A stretch of 64,000 bases of DNA from contig NZ_QGDD01000004.1 of NCBI RefSeq assembly GCF_003160695.1, forward strand, positions 124,001-188,000, given 5' to 3'. A program made the translations under genes and the position numbers. This document shows, piece by piece, positions 15,184 through 22,697 of the stretch (the stretch's first letter is position 1; every line of letters starts with the position of its first letter). Under the pieces are notes generated by a model, which searched no databases, was not told the DNA's origin, and saw only the letters and a program-made list of their open reading frames with translations. Source of the DNA: Nocardioides silvaticus (GTDB lineage Bacteria; Actinomycetota; Actinomycetes; Propionibacteriales; Nocardioidaceae).

Positions 15184-16914
15184 ATGCCCGACCTGCGCTA
15201 CGACTCCCAGCCGCCGCGCCACACCGACGTCCCCCGCCCACGCCGCGCGGAGGGCCAGTGGGCGTTCGGCTACCGCGAGCCGCTGAACAAGAACGAGGAG
15301 TCGAAGAAGAACGACGACCCGCTCAACGTCCGCGACCGCATCCTCTACGTCTACTCCAAGCGCGGCTTCGACTCGATCGACCCTGCCGACCTCCGCGGCC
15401 GGTTCCGCTGGATGGGCCTCTACACCCAGCGCAAGCCCGGCATCGACGGTGGCAAGACCGGTGCGTTGGAGGAGGAGGAGCTCGACGACCGCTACTTCAT
15501 GCTGCGGGTCCGCTCCGACGGCAAGCTGCTGTCCCCTGCCGCGGTCCGCGCGCTCGGGCAGATCGGTGTCGACTTCGCGCGTGACACCGCCGACGTCACC
15601 GACCGCGAGAACATCCAGTACCACTGGATCGACATCAAGGACGTGCCCGAGATCTGGGAGCGCCTCGACGCGGCCGGGCTCCACTCGATGGAGGCGTGTG
15701 GCGACTCGCCGCGACCGTTCCTCGGCTCGCCCGTCGCCGGGGTCGCCGCCGACGAGATCATCGACGGCACCTCGGCCCTGGCCGAGATCGAGCGTCGCTA
15801 CATCGGCAACAAGGACTTCTCGAACCTCCCCCGCAAGTTCAAGACGGCACTGACCGGCCACCCGAGCCACGACGTCTCGCCCGAGACCAACGACGTGTCG
15901 TTCGTGGGCACCGTCCACCCCGAGCACGGTCCCGGCTTCGACGTCTGGGTGGGCGGCGGCCTGTCGACGAACCCGATGCTCGCCCAGAAGATGGGCGTCT
16001 GGATCCCGCTGGACCTGGTGCCGGACGTCTGGGAGGGCGTGGCAGGCATCTTCCGCGACTACGGCTACCGCCGGCTGCGCTCCCGGGCCCGCCTGAAGTT
16101 CCTCGTCGCCGACTGGGGCATCGAGAAGTTTCAGGAGGTGCTCGAGAACGAGTACCTCGGCCAGAAGCTCGTCAACCTCGACTCCCCCGCCTCCCCCGTC
16201 GGACACCGCGACCACATCGGCGTGCACCCGCAGAAGGACGGCAAGTTCTACGTCGGCATCGCGCCGACCGCGGGCCGGGTGTCGGGCACGCTGCTCGTGC
16301 AGCTGGCCGACCTGCTCGAGGAGCACGACGTCGCCGGGGCCCGCCTCACGCCGTACCAGAAGATCGTGCTGATCGGCGTGGACGGCGACCGGGTCGACGC
16401 CCTGCTGGAGCGGCTCGACGAGATCGGATTGTCCGCACGGCCGTCCAACTGGCGGCGCAACACGATGGCGTGCACCGGCATCGAGTTCTGCAAGCTCGCG
16501 ATCGTCGACACCAAGGACCGCGCCCGCGACCTGGTCGCGGAGCTCGAGCGCCGGTTCCCCGACCTCGACACCCCGATCACGGTCAACGTCAACGGCTGCC
16601 CCAACGCGTGCGCCCGGACCCAGGTCGCCGACTTCGGCCTCAAGGGCCAGCTCGTCCTCGACGACGACGGCAACCAGGTCGAAGGCTTCCAGGTGCACCT
16701 CGGCGGCGCGACCGGCCTCGGCGCCAACTTCGGGCGCAAGCTGCGGGCCCACAAGGTGACCAGCGCCGGGCTCGACGACTACATCAGCAACGTCGTGCGC
16801 AACTTCCTCGCCGACCGCAAGGAGCAGGAGCGTTTCGCCGACTGGGTGGCCCGCGCCGACGAGGAGCTGCTGCGCGGCGACAAGGTCGTGGCGTCCCTGG
16901 AGCCGGTTTCATGA
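15184..16914 (+). CDS. sirA: Ferredoxin-dependent sulfite (nitrite/sulfite) reductase
   Basis: The 576-residue cytosolic protein reduces sulfite to sulfide with six electrons. The siroheme-Fe4S4 cysteines are C430 and C436 (CTGIEFC) and C472 and C476 (CPNAC). ENIQYHW (142-148) marks the first ferredoxin-like repeat, and the two half-domain repeats typical of the family are present. Nitrite reductases look alike, but the Cys leader, cysH and the chelatase alongside favour sulfite. AAGGA lies 13 nt upstream. The stop overlaps the next start by 4 nt (ATGA), so the genes sirA, zinc ribbon and cysH are coupled. Confidence 0.9.
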   Translation: MPDLRYDSQPPRHTDVPRPRRAEGQWAFGYREPLNKNEESKKNDDPLNVRDRILYVYSKRGFDSIDPADLRGRFRWMGLYTQRKPGIDGGKTGALEEEELDDRYFMLRVRSDGKLLSPAAVRALGQIGVDFARDTADVTDRENIQYHWIDIKDVPEIWERLDAAGLHSMEACGDSPRPFLGSPVAGVAADEIIDGTSALAEIERRYIGNKDFSNLPRKFKTALTGHPSHDVSPETNDVSFVGTVHPEHGPGFDVWVGGGLSTNPMLAQKMGVWIPLDLVPDVWEGVAGIFRDYGYRRLRSRARLKFLVADWGIEKFQEVLENEYLGQKLVNLDSPASPVGHRDHIGVHPQKDGKFYVGIAPTAGRVSGTLLVQLADLLEEHDVAGARLTPYQKIVLIGVDGDRVDALLERLDEIGLSARPSNWRRNTMACTGIEFCKLAIVDTKDRARDLVAELERRFPDLDTPITVNVNGCPNACARTQVADFGLKGQLVLDDDGNQVEGFQVHLGGATGLGANFGRKLRAHKVTSAGLDDYISNVVRNFLADRKEQERFADWVARADEELLRGDKVVASLEPVS

Positions 16915-17069
16915 GCGAGCGCGCCGTCCCCTTCCACTGCCCCTTCTGCGGCGACGAGAACCTCTTCCCGCACGAGGAGGCGCACGGCTCGTGGGAGTGC
17001 CGCTCCTGCCTGCGGGCGTTCTCGCTGAAGCTGCTCGGCCTGCTGCGCCCCGGTGGTGGTCTGCGATGA
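16911..17069 (+). CDS. Small zinc-ribbon protein of the sulfite reductase operon
   Basis: The 52-residue protein holds two CxxC knuckles, CPFC (10-13) and CRSC (30-33), giving a four-cysteine zinc ribbon, then a short amphipathic tail ending in LRPGGGLR. Its start overlaps the sirA stop and its stop overlaps the cysH start, each by 4 nt (ATGA), so it is almost certainly translated. Similar tiny proteins between sirA and cysH in actinobacteria are often labelled insertion element protein; nothing here supports a mobile origin. A role in metal or iron-sulfur handling for its neighbours is inference. Confidence 0.85.
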   Translation: MSERAVPFHCPFCGDENLFPHEEAHGSWECRSCLRAFSLKLLGLLRPGGGLR

Positions 17070-17809
17070 GCGCGACCACCGCGAAGGCCCGTCTCGCGCG
17101 CGGCGCCGAGACCGCCGGCCGGTCTCCCGAGGAGCTGCGCGAGATCGTGTCCCACTGGGGCGCCGAGCTCGAGCTGGCGCCGGCCGAGGTCATCATCGAG
17201 TGGGCCGCGGCAACGTTCGGCGAGCGCTTCTGCGTCACCTCCTCGATGGGCGACGCCGTCCTCGCGCACGTCGCGTCGAAGGTGGTGCCCGGCATCGACG
17301 TCGTCTTCCTCGACACCGGCTACCACTTCGCCGAGACCCTCGGCACCGCCGACGCCGTCCAGCACACGATGCCGGTCAACCTGCTCACGATCACGCCCGT
17401 GCAGAGCGTGGCCGAGCAGGACGCCGAGCACGGCAAGGACCTCTACAAGCGTGACCCCGACCTCTGCTGCAAGTTACGCAAGGTGATCCCCCTTCAGGAG
17501 TCACTGGCCGGGTACGACGCCTGGGCCACCGGCCTCCGCCGCGCCGAGACCCACAACCGGGTCATCGCGCCGGTGATCGGCTGGGACGCCAAGAAGGGAA
17601 AGGTCAAGGTTTCTCCGCTGGCTCGTTGGACCGACGAGCAGGTGGAGCGTTACATCGCGGACAACGGAGTCCTCGTGAATCCCCTGGTGTACGACGGCTA
17701 CCCCTCGATCGGGTGCTGGCCGTGCACGCGCCGAGTAGCCCCGGGCGAGGACCCTCGCAGTGGGCGCTGGGCCGGCACCAACAAGACGGAGTGCGGGATC
17801 CACTCGTGA
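17066..17809 (+). CDS. cysH: Assimilatory adenylylsulfate (APS) reductase
   Basis: The 247-residue protein reduces APS to sulfite. It carries the Fe4S4 ligand pattern CC (134-135) plus CxxC (217-220, CWPC), which marks the plant/actinobacterial APS-using type rather than the PAPS-using enterobacterial type. The catalytic cysteine is C243 in TECGIH. The PP-loop-like SSMGDAVLAH lies at about 59-68. It starts inside the stop of the zinc-ribbon gene. The chelatase gene follows after 58 nt. Confidence 0.93.
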   Translation: MSATTAKARLARGAETAGRSPEELREIVSHWGAELELAPAEVIIEWAAATFGERFCVTSSMGDAVLAHVASKVVPGIDVVFLDTGYHFAETLGTADAVQHTMPVNLLTITPVQSVAEQDAEHGKDLYKRDPDLCCKLRKVIPLQESLAGYDAWATGLRRAETHNRVIAPVIGWDAKKGKVKVSPLARWTDEQVERYIADNGVLVNPLVYDGYPSIGCWPCTRRVAPGEDPRSGRWAGTNKTECGIHS

Positions 17810-17867
17810 ACGCGCTCCCGGACTTCTTCACCACTTCCGTGCACCACATGAGAGGAGACAGCTCCTG

Positions 17868-18611
17868 ATGGCCGCTCCTGCACTGGTGGCCCTGGCTCAT
17901 GGCAGCCGGGACCCGCGATCCGCTGCGACGGTGACCGCCCTTGTCGACGAGGTCAAGGCGCTCCGTCCGGACCTCCGTATCGAGAAGGCGTTCCTCGAGC
18001 TCGCCAAGCCCAGCTTCCAGACCGTCGTCGACAAGCTGGTGCGGGCGGGCCACGACGAGATCGTCGTCGTACCACTCCTCCTCAACGAGGCGTTCCACGC
18101 CAAGGTCGACGTACCCGAGCAGATCGCCGAGGCGACCTCCCGTCACCCGGGCCTGCAGGTCCGGGCGACCGACGTGCTCGGCCTCGAGCCGCGCTTCCTC
18201 GAGGTGCTCGACGAGCGGATGCGGGAGGCTCTCAAGGACGCCCGCGTCCGTGAGCTCGACGCGCTCGTCCTGGCCGCGGCCGGATCCTCCGACCCGTTGG
18301 CCAACCAGGCCGTCGCCCGCTTGGCGCGTGTGTGGGGCACGCACCACAAGCTCCCGGTGACCGCCGCCTATGCCGCCGCCGCTCCCCCGGCGACCGGCGA
18401 GGCCGTGCGCGCGTTCCGGGCCGAGGGTCGCCGGCACATCGCCGTCGCGTCGCTGTTCCTCGCCCCCGGCCGGCTCCTCGACCACGCGACCGAGCTCGCC
18501 CTCGAGGCCGGTGCGGTCGCCGTGTCCGCTCCCCTGGGCGCGCACCCGGAGATCGCGCGCACCGTGCTGGCGCGGTACGCCGTCGGCGCGGTCGAGCTCG
18601 TCCCCGTCTGA
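17868..18611 (+). CDS. Sirohydrochlorin chelatase (CbiX/SirB-like)
   Basis: The 247-residue protein has two CbiX-like halves. The first begins VALAHGSRDPRSAATV with the metal-binding His near residue 11 and continues VVPLLLNEAFHAKVDVP; the second is weaker. It would insert Fe2+ into sirohydrochlorin to make siroheme for the sulfite reductase, which explains its place in the operon. A cobalt role in cobalamin synthesis is possible in principle, but no cob genes are nearby. AGAGGAG lies 10 nt before the ATG. A strong hairpin with a T tract follows the stop. Confidence 0.85.
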   Translation: MAAPALVALAHGSRDPRSAATVTALVDEVKALRPDLRIEKAFLELAKPSFQTVVDKLVRAGHDEIVVVPLLLNEAFHAKVDVPEQIAEATSRHPGLQVRATDVLGLEPRFLEVLDERMREALKDARVRELDALVLAAAGSSDPLANQAVARLARVWGTHHKLPVTAAYAAAAPPATGEAVRAFRAEGRRHIAVASLFLAPGRLLDHATELALEAGAVAVSAPLGAHPEIARTVLARYAVGAVELVPV

Positions 18612-18641
18612 TCGAGCCGTCGCAAACTCGCAGCTCAACAG

Positions 18642-18682
18642 CGTCGACCCGTCGTGAACTCGCGACGGGTCGACGTGCTTTT
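18642..18682 (+). terminator. Terminator of the sulfite reductase operon
   Basis: A perfect 13-bp stem CGTCGACCCGTCG/CGACGGGTCGACG with an 8-nt loop is followed by TGCTTTT. It is the clearest intrinsic terminator in the window and forms the first unit of the repeat array that continues to 18741. Confidence 0.85.
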
Positions 18683-18741
18683 GGCGCGAGTTTGCGACGG
18701 GTCGGCGTGTTTTTCGTGCGAGTTTGCGACGGGTCGGCGTC
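18654..18741. repeat. Three tandem 32-bp terminator-like units
   Basis: Units begin at about 18654, 18686 and 18718. Units 2 and 3 share GCGAGTTTGCGACGGGTCGG exactly and unit 1 is a diverged copy; the first two end in short T runs. An inverted copy of the first 15 bases lies at 18617-18631, so alternative hairpins are possible. The array fills the gap between the convergent chelatase and DUF3037 genes and reaches the DUF3037 stop codon. Confidence 0.75.
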
Positions 18742-19123
18742 AGGCGACGAGACGCTCGAACAGGTGCTCCAGCTCCCGGGCCGGGTCCGTGGTGAGACCG
18801 CCGTGGACCGGGCCGGGCTGGAGCACTGTCGACTTCGGAGCCTTGAGGAAGCCGAAGCGCTGGGTGAGGGGCTGGTCGGCGATGGCGCCCGCGCGCGCGT
18901 CGCCGGCGCACACCGCCTCGACGAACCCGAGCGCGTCGCACACCCGTTTCGGGTCGAGCGAGCCGTCGAGCGCCTGCAATCGGTCGGCGTCGCAGTGCCA
19001 GGTGACGCTGAGGTAGTCCGCCGCCTGGCAGTAGAGCACCACGCCCACGTTGACGAACTCCTCGCGGTCCACGCGCGGCACGCAGCGCAGTACGACGTAC
19101 TGGTAGGGCATCGGTTCGGTCAT
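18740..19123 (-). CDS. DUF3037 protein
   Basis: The 127-residue protein begins MTEPMPYQYVVLRCVPRVDREEFVNVGVVLYC, the DUF3037 signature. The family has no established activity but commonly sits next to HipA-like kinases, as here. The start overlaps the HipA-like stop by 4 nt (ATGA), which implies coupled synthesis. Its stop codon lies in the terminator-like repeat array, marking the end of the long minus-strand run that begins at recA. An antitoxin or substrate role is inference. Confidence 0.85.
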   Translation of the reverse strand: MTEPMPYQYVVLRCVPRVDREEFVNVGVVLYCQAADYLSVTWHCDADRLQALDGSLDPKRVCDALGFVEAVCAGDARAGAIADQPLTQRFGFLKAPKSTVLQPGPVHGGLTTDPARELEHLFERLVA

Positions 19124-19890
19124 GCCGCCCCCACCACGGGCAGCCACTGGCGGGTGGCGAGGCGGGCGGTGAGGAAGGCGACGTAGGCCGCGCGCAGCGC
19201 CTCCGGCGTCTCGGCACCCGGCACCGGTTCGAGCCACTCCTCCGGCACCCGGGCGACGACATCGACCAGGTCGCCGGTCGTGAGGTCGGCGGTGATGGCC
19301 GCGTCGGCGGCCGCGACACCCGGACGGTACGAGCGGAGGACGTGGTCGTCGGCGTCCCACGGCTGCCGCGCGAACCGATCGGGGTCGGTGAGGCCCCCGC
19401 TCCAGGCGTGGTGGAAGTACAGCGCGGCGCCGTGGTCGATCACCCAGAGGTCTCCGTGCCAGAGCAGGAGGTTGGGGTTACGCCACGAACGGTCGACGTT
19501 CGCGCAGAACGCGTCGAGCCACAGCACCTTGGCCGCGACCTCGGCGTGCGGCGCGAGGTCGCCGTCGTAGCCGAAGGCGCCGGGCAGGAAGTCGATGCCG
19601 AGGTTGTGACCGACGCTGGCGCGCAGCAGGTCCTGCACCTCCTCGTCGGCCTCGTAGCGGGCCAGGTCGGCGCCGAGGTCGACCACGACCTGACGCGGTG
19701 TCAGCAGCCCGATCCGCTCGGCGAGGGCGCCGACGATCACCTCGGCGACGAGGACCCGCAGGCCCTGACCCGCGCCGCGGAACTTGCAGACGTAGGTGCC
19801 GAGGTCGTCGGCCTCGACGATGCCGGGCAGGCTGCCGCCCTCACGCAGCGGCGTGACGTAGCGGGTCGCTCTGACGGTCGGGAGGGTCAC
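19120..19890 (-). CDS. HipA-like kinase-fold protein
   Basis: The 256-residue protein has a compact HipA-type kinase core: lysine K36 in YVCKFRGAGQG, catalytic loop NVDRSWRNPNLLLW (131-144) and metal aspartate D152 in VIDHG. It is much shorter than E. coli HipA (about 440) and lacks its N-terminal subdomain. All core kinase residues appear intact. The GTG start overlaps the PPK2 stop by 4 nt and its stop overlaps the DUF3037 start. HipA kinases phosphorylate tRNA synthetases or other proteins; the target here is unknown. Confidence 0.82.
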   Translation of the reverse strand: MTLPTVRATRYVTPLREGGSLPGIVEADDLGTYVCKFRGAGQGLRVLVAEVIVGALAERIGLLTPRQVVVDLGADLARYEADEEVQDLLRASVGHNLGIDFLPGAFGYDGDLAPHAEVAAKVLWLDAFCANVDRSWRNPNLLLWHGDLWVIDHGAALYFHHAWSGGLTDPDRFARQPWDADDHVLRSYRPGVAAADAAITADLTTGDLVDVVARVPEEWLEPVPGAETPEALRAAYVAFLTARLATRQWLPVVGAA

Positions 19891-20744
19891 GAGAGCGGAT
19901 CCTCATCGGTGAGGCGCCGCTTCTCCTCGACGACGTCGAAGTCGGCCTTCGGCCACTGGAGGGCCATCCGGTGGAGGGTGTCGAGCAGCAGGTGCCCGAT
20001 CGCGAGGTTGCGGTACCACTTCTTGTCCCCGGGCACGACGTGCCACGGCGCTGCCTCGGTGTTGGTGCGCTCGATGGCGATCTCGTAGGCCTCGCGGTAC
20101 GCCGGCCACTGCTCGCGCTCGTCCACGTCGCCCGGGTTGTACTTCCAGTGCTTGGTCTCGTCGTCGAGCCGGGCCAGCAGGCGCTTCTTCTGCTCCTCGG
20201 GCGAGATGTGGAGCATGCACTTCACGACGGTGGTGCCGTTGGCGACCAGGTCGGCCTCGAAGCGGTTGATCGCGTCGTAGCGCCGTTCGAGCTCCTCGGG
20301 CGGCGCGAGCGAGCGCACCCGTGCGATGAGGACGTCCTCGTAGTGCGAGCGGTCGAAGACGCCGACGTACCCCGGCTCGGGCAGTGCCCGGGTGATCCGC
20401 CACAGGAAGTCCTGCTCCAGCTCCTCGGGCGTCGGCGCCTTGAAGGAGGTGATGCGCACGCCCTGCGGGTCCATCAGCCCGACCGTCGACCGCAGGGTGC
20501 CGCCCTTGCCGGAGGTGTCCATGCCCTGCAGGACCAGCAGGACGCTCCGGTTGCCGCCGGACCGCCCCTCGGCGAAGAGGCGCTCCTGGAGGTCGGCGAG
20601 CTCGGGGCCGAGGGCGTACAGCGCGGCCTTGCCGTCCTCCTTCCCCCCGTCGAAGCCCGGTGCGACGTGGGTCTTGATGGCCGTGAGGTCCACGGGCCCG
20701 GGCGGCACGCGCAGCGAGGCCACCAGCTCGGCGTTGACGGTCAT
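19887..20744 (-). CDS. ppk2: Polyphosphate kinase 2 (PPK2) family protein
   Basis: The 285-residue protein has the PPK2 Walker A GMDTSGKGG (74-82), the Walker B/lid region FDRSHYEDVLIARV (about 130-143) and a lid segment EEQKKRLLARLDDETKHWKYNPGDVDER. PPK2 enzymes transfer phosphate between polyphosphate and nucleoside mono- or diphosphates. This single-domain length fits class I or III; which nucleotide it uses is not readable. The ATG follows the GNAT stop by 5 nt and the gene is coupled to the HipA-like gene. Confidence 0.9.
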   Translation of the reverse strand: MTVNAELVASLRVPPGPVDLTAIKTHVAPGFDGGKEDGKAALYALGPELADLQERLFAEGRSGGNRSVLLVLQGMDTSGKGGTLRSTVGLMDPQGVRITSFKAPTPEELEQDFLWRITRALPEPGYVGVFDRSHYEDVLIARVRSLAPPEELERRYDAINRFEADLVANGTTVVKCMLHISPEEQKKRLLARLDDETKHWKYNPGDVDEREQWPAYREAYEIAIERTNTEAAPWHVVPGDKKWYRNLAIGHLLLDTLHRMALQWPKADFDVVEEKRRLTDEDPLS

Positions 20745-20749
20745 GGCCG

Positions 20750-21286
20750 CTATCCAAGCACCGCAGTCACGTCGAGGGTGTGACCGACCATGGTCGCCGT
20801 GGTGCCGTCGGCCTGCGGCTCGTCGAACCACAGGCCCTCCACGAAGCCGGCGGCCAGGAGGAGGCGCCGTGAGGCGACGTTGCGGTGATCCGGAGCCGCG
20901 AAGTACGTCGACGCCCCGGGGTAGCCCGCGCGGGCGAGGCCGAACCAGAGTCGGAGCATCGCCAGACCCACGCCGCGGCCGAGCTGCTCCGGGACGCCGA
21001 TCGCATAGTCCACCCCGATCGCGTCCGGCTGTGCGGTCAGCAGCGCGAACTCCGGGTGGTCGCCGATCCGGTAGTCCTGCACGAACCCGACCGGCTCGCC
21101 CTCGACGGTGACGACGAACATCCGCTCCGGCGTGCTGCCGTCGATCCGCGGGCCGTACCGCCGCTCAACGACTTCACTGGTCCACGGCTTCGCCGAGGGG
21201 AACCACCGCGCCACGTGCGGCGCGAGCAGCCAGCGCAGCAGGTCGGGGAGGTCGGCCCGCGTCATCGGGCGCAGGTCGACGGTCAC
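20750..21286 (-). CDS. GNAT N-acetyltransferase, AAC(6')-like subgroup
   Basis: The 178-residue protein starts VTVDLRPMTRADLPDLLRWLLAPHVARWF, a pattern shared with AAC(6')-type and siderophore acetyltransferases. The acetyl-CoA loop follows at EQLGRGVGLAMLRL, and later DHRNVASRRLLLAAGFVE. The acceptor is unknown; resistance is only one option. The GTG start lies 5 nt after the phosphoribosyltransferase stop in a tight operon. Confidence 0.78.
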   Translation of the reverse strand: MTVDLRPMTRADLPDLLRWLLAPHVARWFPSAKPWTSEVVERRYGPRIDGSTPERMFVVTVEGEPVGFVQDYRIGDHPEFALLTAQPDAIGVDYAIGVPEQLGRGVGLAMLRLWFGLARAGYPGASTYFAAPDHRNVASRRLLLAAGFVEGLWFDEPQADGTTATMVGHTLDVTAVLG

Positions 21287-21291
21287 GTCGG

Positions 21292-21810
21292 TCAGTGCGC
21301 CAGGCCTCCACGCCGGTCGACGAGCGGCGGGGTCGACGACCACGGGAAGTCGATCCACTTGTCGGTGCGTCGCCAGACGTACTCGGCGTTGATGACCGTC
21401 CACGGCTTCTCGTAGATCACCGCGGTGCGGGCCTCCGCGACGTGGTCGGCGACGAAGTCGCGGACCACCTCGAGCGTCTTGCCGGTGTCGGCCACGTCGT
21501 CGGCGACAAGAACCTTCATGCCGGTCAGGTCGATCGCGGCCGGGGTGGGCGGCAGCATCATCGGGACGTCGAGCCGCTCGTCGATGCCGGTGTAGAACTC
21601 GACGTTGACGGCGCTGAGGTTCTTCACGTCGAGCGCGTAGCCGAGCCCCATCGCCAGGCCCAGGCCGCCGCGGGCGATGGCGAGGACGATGTCGGGCTCG
21701 TAGCCGTCGTCCACCACCTGCTGGGCGATCTCGCGGACGGCGGTGCCGAACGCCTCGTAGGAGAGGATCTCGCGGGCCGGCGCGTCATCAGTCGTCACCT
21801 CGCCCATCAT
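21292..21810 (-). CDS. Phosphoribosyltransferase (purine PRT-like)
   Basis: The 172-residue protein has the PRPP-binding loop VLVADDVADTGKTL, the PPi-loop segment VLAIARGGLGLAMGL, and a C-terminal KWIDFPWS segment seen in xanthine/hypoxanthine PRT-like proteins. It would join a base (or related acceptor) to PRPP. The exact base is not readable. It starts 11 nt past recX on the same strand. Confidence 0.82.
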   Translation of the reverse strand: MMGEVTTDDAPAREILSYEAFGTAVREIAQQVVDDGYEPDIVLAIARGGLGLAMGLGYALDVKNLSAVNVEFYTGIDERLDVPMMLPPTPAAIDLTGMKVLVADDVADTGKTLEVVRDFVADHVAEARTAVIYEKPWTVINAEYVWRRTDKWIDFPWSSTPPLVDRRGGLAH

Positions 21811-21821
21811 GCCGTGGCGGG

Positions 21822-22409
21822 TCAGCCGGTGGGAGCCTCTCGCCCGGCCTCGGCCAGCTCGTCCTTCACAACGGCGAAGGCGAGACCGGCCGGGAAGCCC
21901 TTCCGAGCCAGCAGGCCGGCCAGCCGACGCGCGGCGGTGGCGTCGTCGACGTTGCGGAGGCTGCGCAGCTTCTTGCGCACCAGGTCGCGGGCGACCTGCT
22001 CCTCGTCATCGGGGTCGACCTCGGCCAGCACCTCGCGAGCGGTCTCGTCGGCGATGCCCTTGCGGCGCAGCTCCTGGGCCAGGGCCCGCTTCGCCAGGCC
22101 ACGGGTGCGCTGCCGGCTGTCGACCCACGATCGCGCGAACGCCTCGTCGTCGATCAGCCCGACCTCCTCGAACCGGTCGAGCAACCGGCTCGCCACCTCC
22201 TCGGGGACGTTGCGACGGGCCAGCCGCGCCGCCAGCTCGTGGCGACTGCGGGCCTGGCCGGTCAGCTGGTCGAGCAGGATCTTGCGCGCCACTGCCTCGT
22301 GGTCGGCCTCCGGCCCCGCGGCCTCGGCGTCCTCCGGCGGCGGCGGGGGCGCCGCCGCGCCCCACGCCTCCACCCCCAGCCGGACGTCGCCGTCCCACTG
22401 CTCGCTCAC
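21822..22409 (-). CDS. recX: Regulatory protein RecX
   Basis: The 195-residue protein has three RecX-type helical repeats after an acidic, Pro-rich N-terminus of about 35 residues. Landmarks are LTGQARSRHELAARLARRNVP, GLIDDEAFARSWVDSR and AKRALAQELRRKGI. RecX binds RecA filaments and inhibits recombinase activity. Its GTG start overlaps the small ABM gene stop by 4 nt (GTGA), placing it in the recA transcript. Confidence 0.93.
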   Translation of the reverse strand: MSEQWDGDVRLGVEAWGAAAPPPPPEDAEAAGPEADHEAVARKILLDQLTGQARSRHELAARLARRNVPEEVASRLLDRFEEVGLIDDEAFARSWVDSRQRTRGLAKRALAQELRRKGIADETAREVLAEVDPDDEEQVARDLVRKKLRSLRNVDDATAARRLAGLLARKGFPAGLAFAVVKDELAEAGREAPTG

Positions 22410-22696
22410 GCGGACCCGACCTGCAGCGGCCGGGTCTCGTGGAACTGGTCGAACTCCACGATCAGCGGTCGGCCGCGGGCGATCGACGCCTGGACCTCCG
22501 GCAGCTCGAGCGAGGCGCGATGGGCTGCCTGGTCGGTCCAGACCTCCGTCACCCAGAGGCCGTCGGCGTCGGCCACGTCCTCCGCCACGACGTAGGACAT
22601 GCAGCCGGGTAGCGCGTCGCTCCCCTCGAGAAGGATCGCGGCGAGCTCTGCCCGGCGGCCCGGTTGGACCGTGATGTGCCCGATCAACCCGAACAC
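22406..22696 (-). CDS. ABM-domain (quinol monooxygenase-like) protein inserted between recA and recX
   Basis: The 96-residue protein (VFGLIGHITVQPGRRAELAAILLEGSDALPGC, then VWTDQAAHRASLELPEVQASIARGRPLI) is a dimeric alpha-beta barrel ABM domain as in YgiN-like quinol monooxygenases. Its GTG start is 1 nt after the recA stop and its own stop overlaps recX, so it rides in the SOS-controlled transcript. Activity is not proven; many ABM proteins have no known substrate. recA and recX are usually direct neighbours, so the inserted gene is notable. Confidence 0.85.
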   Translation of the reverse strand: MFGLIGHITVQPGRRAELAAILLEGSDALPGCMSYVVAEDVADADGLWVTEVWTDQAAHRASLELPEVQASIARGRPLIVEFDQFHETRPLQVGSA

Positions 22697-22697
22697 G

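Noticed and set aside
16911..17069. Insertion-element origin of the small zinc-ribbon gene
   Set aside because: There are no inverted repeats, no transposase and no target duplication. The tight ATGA overlaps indicate a resident operon gene.
18654..18741. CRISPR-like array
   Set aside because: The units are contiguous with no variable spacers and no cas genes are nearby. Terminator-like repeats explain the pattern.
18756..18771. TCGAACAGGTGCTCCA resembling an SOS box near the end of DUF3037
   Set aside because: The right arm has two mismatches and the site is within coding sequence far from any start codon.
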